Assembly (NCBI RefSeq): GCF_963259705.1
Contig: NC_081861.1
Span: 106,942,102 to 107,006,101 of the forward strand
Direction: 5' to 3'
Source: Myotis daubentonii
Lineage: Eukaryota; Chordata; Mammalia; Chiroptera; Vespertilionidae
DNA: 64,000 nt
Shown here: positions 58,410 through 64,000 of the stretch, piece by piece
How the letters are laid out: each line of letters begins with the position of its first letter
Numbering within the stretch: position 1 is the stretch's first letter
The notes under the pieces: generated by a model
What the model was told of the DNA's origin: nothing
Database searches by the model: none
Seen by the model: only the letters and a program-made list of their open reading frames with translations
Position numbers and translations under genes: made by a program

Positions 58410-58598
58410 CCCCTGGCTGGTTGGTTGGAACATGTTCCTGTGCATCAAAGGGTCTCAGGTTTGATTCTGGTCAGGTCACATACCTGGGTTGTGGATTTGA
58501 TCTCTGGTTGAGGTGTATGGGAGGCAAATGGTAGATGTTTCTCTCTAACATTGATGTTTATCTTTCTATCCATCTCTCTCTCTCTAAAATCAATAAAA
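58410..58598 (+). repeat. Older tRNA-derived SINE
   Basis: Box A is poorly kept (CCCTGGCTGGTTGGTTGG), box B-like GGTTTGATTCT, tail AAAATCAATAAAAAA. Target duplication AACATAATATACTATTT / AACATAATGTACTATTT (17 bp, one mismatch). Confidence 0.85.
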
Positions 58599-58615
58599 AA
58601 CATAATGTACTATTT

Positions 58616-60359
<1,744 letters not shown>

Positions 60360-60429
60360 ATGGATTATTTTGGGGCTACATTCTAAACTGGTAGAGCATT
60401 CCTTCTCTGCACTGCTTTGAGGGGAAAAT

Positions 60430-60515
60430 ATTTCTCCCCTCCCTTCTTCTCCCCTCTCCCCCTCATTTTCTTTTCTCTCTTCTACTCTCTCCTCTTCTGT
60501 CTTCTCCTCTCTAAT
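60430..60515. repeat. Polypyrimidine tract
   Basis: TTTCTCCCCTCCCTTCTTCTCC through TCTTCTCCTCTCTAATTC, almost purely C/T on the plus strand. It could form triplex with the adjacent GA repeat; that is inference. Confidence 0.8.
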
Positions 60516-60719
60516 TCTTTAGTAGCAGTGAGAAAGTATTATCAAAACTGTTAGGCAAAGAAGATACCCCAGCATATCTTGGACAGAAGGTAATGTTTCT
60601 AACACTTGGCATGCATGTTCTGCTTCTAATGTAATTTTTGGTCTGGTTTTGAGGTAGGAATGGTGAATCCTGTTGGGTTTAGTTAGTTGTTCGTTCACTT
60701 TGAATGTATTCATGTACTA

Positions 60720-61080
60720 TGTCATACAGTAGTTTCTGTTAAGCCGGATTAAATGAGGCTGATTGAGCTTCACAGTAAGCATGCTGCCGGAATCTGCTTA
60801 GCAAGAAGTGCAATTGAAATTGAATGCTTCGGTAGACAAACACAGGCGAGTCTATATACTTCTTTATATACTTGCTAATATACTGGTTTTATATTTGCGT
60901 GGCTTTCAATCTCTCGGATCAGATGCTTTTTCTCCTTTAAAATTAGATGATGTCGTGCAGTCAGAAATCATGTGTGTATGCAGCACGTGTGGAGAGTTGT
61001 CCAGCAGGTTCCCGGGAATGCTGATGAGGTCTGGGATAAAAGATTTGGCTAATGTCAGTGACCCCAGTTAATTATCCAGC
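60720..61080. other. CpG-retaining unique block
   Basis: About a dozen CpGs (for example in GCCGG, CTTCGGTAG, GGCGAG, TGCGTGG, CTCGG, GTCGTGC, CACGTG and CCCGGG) occur in 360 bp, while the flanks are nearly CpG-free. An E-box CACGTG is near 60985. It does not resemble any repeat in the window. Its plus-strand frame 60808-61071 (87 codons) shows no known domain. Confidence 0.45.
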
Positions 61081-61559
61081 TTCTTCCTTGTTTTGTGTGT
61101 ATTTGTTCTGAAAATGCTCATGCTTTAGTACAATCACTAGTATGGGAGAAAGTACGGTCTTTTCAGTGTAGGAACTGTGATAGAAAATTACAGAGATTGC
61201 CTTTTCCGTGAGTACAAAGTCAGTAGGGAAATACTTTAGAAATCTTCATCTGGCTGTATATCTATGCTTCATAATATATAGGTAGAAAATATTTTTGATA
61301 CACAAGAGAACTAGGTGCAAGGTTTTTAAGGTGGATAAAAATGATTACAGTCTTTTACTGAACATGAATGAAGTCAGTGTTTAAAAATTAGAGGCAAAAA
61401 AGAGACACGGGAGAAGGATCTATTTTCTTATGCATGATTTTATACTATTCTAATGTAATTAAGTGCATATTTATCTTTTTTGCGGTTGAGAGTTGAGTTG
61501 TTGCTATTTGGAACAAAGCACAAATAGACTGCATACCTGTTACACTGGGGATGTTTTAT

Positions 61560-61745
61560 TTTAAATTAATTTTTTAATTACAGTTTATACTTAATATAAA
61601 TTTGTGTTCATTTCACGTGTACAGCATTGTGATTAGATAATCATTTACTTTACAAAGTGTTCTCCCTGATATTTCTAGTACCCACCTGGCACCATACATA
61701 GTTATTACATTATTATTGAATGCATTTTCTATGTTGCATAGTTTT
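61560..61745 (-). repeat. Ancient L1 3' end
   Basis: TTTCACGTGTACAGCATTGTGATTAG, ACTTTACAAAGTGTTCTCCC and TACCCACCTGGCACCATACATAG are the reversed L1MA/L1MB 3' UTR signature, diverged. Confidence 0.7.
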
Positions 61746-62939
61746 GTATATTTAAACACTGATATTTCTATGTTAGATACTATCTAGAAGGCAAAAACCT
61801 GCAAAGAATCTATTTAAGCATGCCTGACAAAATCATACACACGAACTGAATTATCTCTTATTTAACTCATACCACAGAAGAGTTCATGTTGCTAATGTAC
61901 TATTTACTACATTGTACTAGAGACAAAATATGTACTGCATGTGTCTCCCCCATTACATCAATGGTTTAATTCTAAATCATTCTTTATTCAATTCTGTATC
62001 ATCATGCCTGGCATATACTATTTTTGTGAAATATGTAAATCAATGGATAAAATCAATCATGTTTGGTCTCAAGCAAACTGAATAGATGTATAAAAGATTA
62101 GATTATATCAATATAAAATATGAGGGTTTTAGTTTATTTTTTTTTAGGTTGATGCTCTATTTGACTGCCCATATTCTATTCAGTAATTCACTTATGTGTT
62201 TTAGAAAGATCTGAAAGGGATATTCATTACCTTAGACATTGAAAAGCGTCTTCTAAAAATAACAGAGATGCAAAGTTCATTTAAAAATATATTTTAAAAC
62301 CAAATAAAACTTTAAAGTATATACAGTATATAATGTATATACTGACTGCTCTTTAGGAGTAAACATAAAATACATTAATTGTCTGAATTATTCAATTTAT
62401 ATAAAAAAGAAAGATAAATCTGCTTGTAAGCTGCTGGAACCATGAGTTTTGAGTTAGCTGTACAGACCTTATAACAATCCCCATTCTTATAACTGGGATG
62501 TACCTCTCAAAAGCAAACAACCTGTAGTCAATATATACCTGGGCAAAAATGCCCAAGTGAAGGTCATGGTCAACCAAAAGGGGAATCAATCTCTGTATTC
62601 AGACAATCATCAATGAAAATGTGGAATAAAATAAATCCAACCCTAATCTTGTTTTCACTCATAATACTTTTAAAAGTATACAAAAAAAACCCACACCAAA
62701 ACAACTGAAGGCAACATAATCATTTCACAAACTAGATAAGGAAATAATTTGCCATGTCCATTCATTTGAAAGTTTGCCCAACCCCTGAAATTTCAGAAAA
62801 CCGTTTTGTTATCTGTAGTCCAGTTGTGTATATGTATGTATAATATGTATAGATGTAGATTTATTTTTTTCTATTTTTCTCTATTTTTATGATATTTAAA
62901 GTAATACTTGTAAAAAATATTTGACAAATAAAATGTATA

Positions 62940-63235
62940 AGAGAGAAAGTAGAAATCCCTCTATATTCTAACCTCCTAGAGATTATTGGTGTTTGGTTCT
63001 TCAACTTTTTTTATGCATTTACATGTGTATATACATTTTCTCTCTATCATAAAAAAGTGGGATCACTGTATACATAGTTACACAACTAACTCATTTTCTG
63101 ATTTATCATAATCAGTACCATAACAAAATTCTACATCATTACTTTAAATGTCAGCATAAAATTTCACTGTACGACCACCCCCCAAATTTATTTAACCAGT
63201 CTCCAACTGGTGGCTAATACATGGTTAATTTTAAA
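62940..63235. repeat. Possible ancient L1 relic
   Basis: CTAACCTCCTAGAGATTATTGG, TATCATAAAAAAGTGGGATC and AAATTTATTTAACCAGTCTCC have the cadence of old L1M sequence. The family and strand are not certain. Confidence 0.35.
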
Positions 63236-63414
63236 CTACACAGAATTTATACTTTAGGAGCTGGAAAAGACCTTAAAGAGTATGCCATGGAATCCAAAAT
63301 TGTCACTTTAAAGATGAAAATATGCCCGGATATTGAAGCATATTAATCAAAGGAGCACAGGTCAGCTTGATGGTAGATAGGGTAATGTGAGCACAGCGAC
63401 TCCCAATATTTAGA

Positions 63415-63650
63415 ACTCTAGAGCCATCCATCCGGGCTTGATTCCTAGCCCCATCACTTACTAGCTGAACCACTTTTGTCAATCATGTAACATGTCTGGG
63501 ATTCAGTTTTCTATTTCAATAATGGCAATAATAATACCATTATTGGCAAATTCAATCTTGTTGTCAAGAGTAAATTTGTTATAAATTATTTAGAATATTA
63601 CCTTGGCAATAAAGTAATAAGTGCTAATTATTGTTCTAGACTGAATGTTT
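63415..63650 (+). repeat. MIR-like relic
   Basis: GGCTTGATTCCTAGCCCCATCACTTACTAGCTG and TGGGATTCAGTTTTCTATTTCAATAATGG follow the MIR order. The 3' end is weak. Confidence 0.65.
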
Positions 63651-63777
63651 GTGTCCCCCTAATCCCTCTGCTCAAAATTCATATGTTTAAATGCTAACCC
63701 CCAATGTGATAATATTAGGAGGTAGGGCCTTGGGGATGATTAGGTCATGAGGGCTCTAACCTCATGAATGGGATTAA

Positions 63778-64000
63778 TCTATAATAATAAAAGGGTAATA
63801 TGCTAATTAGACCAGACATCCCTCCAGACGTCATTCCGGATGTCCTTCCTGAAGAAGCTGGGGCTGGAGGGAAGCCAGTCGGGGTCCTGGGTGCCTGCGG
63901 GCGTCCCAAGGGAAGCCAGGCCTGGTCATAGGTGCCAGAGGGAAGCCGCTGCCAGCAGCTGGGGGAAGGAAGGCCTACTCTTGCACGAATTTTCATGCAT
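63778..64000 (+). mobile_element. HeliBat-like Helitron, reaching the window edge
   Basis: The start TCTATAATAATAAAAGGGTAATATGC follows A. Near the edge GCACGAATTTTCATGC marks the 3' hairpin, so only the last 15 or so bases (up to CTAG) lie beyond. GGAAGCCAG-type short repeats occur inside. The minus-strand frame 63745-63996 is not taken as a gene. Confidence 0.85.

Overview
The window is mammalian nuclear DNA from a bat, almost certainly a vespertilionid (Myotis/Eptesicus/Pipistrellus group). Three signatures support this. First, many non-autonomous Helitrons of the HeliBat type are present, with 5' TC(C)TATATAATAAAAG starts, a GTGCAC hairpin near the 3' end and CTAG/CTAA termini between A and T. 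Second, there are tRNA-derived VES SINEs. Third, there is a SPIN-type hAT element. The genus cannot be fixed from the sequence alone. No host gene could be recognised; the window reads as intergenic or deep intronic DNA. The coding-like sequence I can support belongs to LINE-1/HAL1 retroelements.

Layout. 1-1450: Helitron end, then an old L1 3' end split by a solo LTR with 4-bp target duplication. 1450-4655: mostly unrecognised AT-rich DNA with an L2-like relic and a VES SINE. 4656-6537: a 1.9-kb composite Helitron containing a 46-48-bp minisatellite. 7319-10839: short Helitrons, L2/MIR relics and an L1 3' end. 10840-12540: a 5'-inverted (twin-primed) L1. 13953-16593: a complete HAL1-like element (L1 5' end, intact ORF1, almost no ORF2) with 17-bp target duplications. 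20084-23170: a 5'-truncated, minus-strand L1 that carries about 215 bp of 3'-transduced DNA. 24237-33110: an old near-full-length L1 that has received a Helitron, a SPIN element, a younger L1 end, a VES SINE and another Helitron. 34031-35934: a second complete HAL1 (minus strand) with an intact 282-codon ORF1, inside an older L1. 37167-38528: a Helitron and a class II-like solo LTR with 6-bp duplication. 40470-46030: two L1 relics with Helitrons. 47495-50250: old L1 and MIR relics. 50250-57470: another old L1 hit by two VES SINEs, a second composite Helitron and a small hAT element. 57560-64000: quieter DNA with an unusual (CT)n(AC)n(AG)n palindromic microsatellite, a CpG-retaining unique block, MIR/L1 relics and the start of one more Helitron.

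The elements form a readable relative chronology through nesting. L1 relics are the oldest layer and the usual landing site. HAL1, VES, Helitron, hAT and LTR elements are inserted into them. The most informative loci are the two composite Helitrons sharing one junction, the L1 3' transduction, the two HAL1 copies with open ORF1, and the SPIN copy. All element names rest on visible termini, motifs and target duplications read by eye; no database search was possible.
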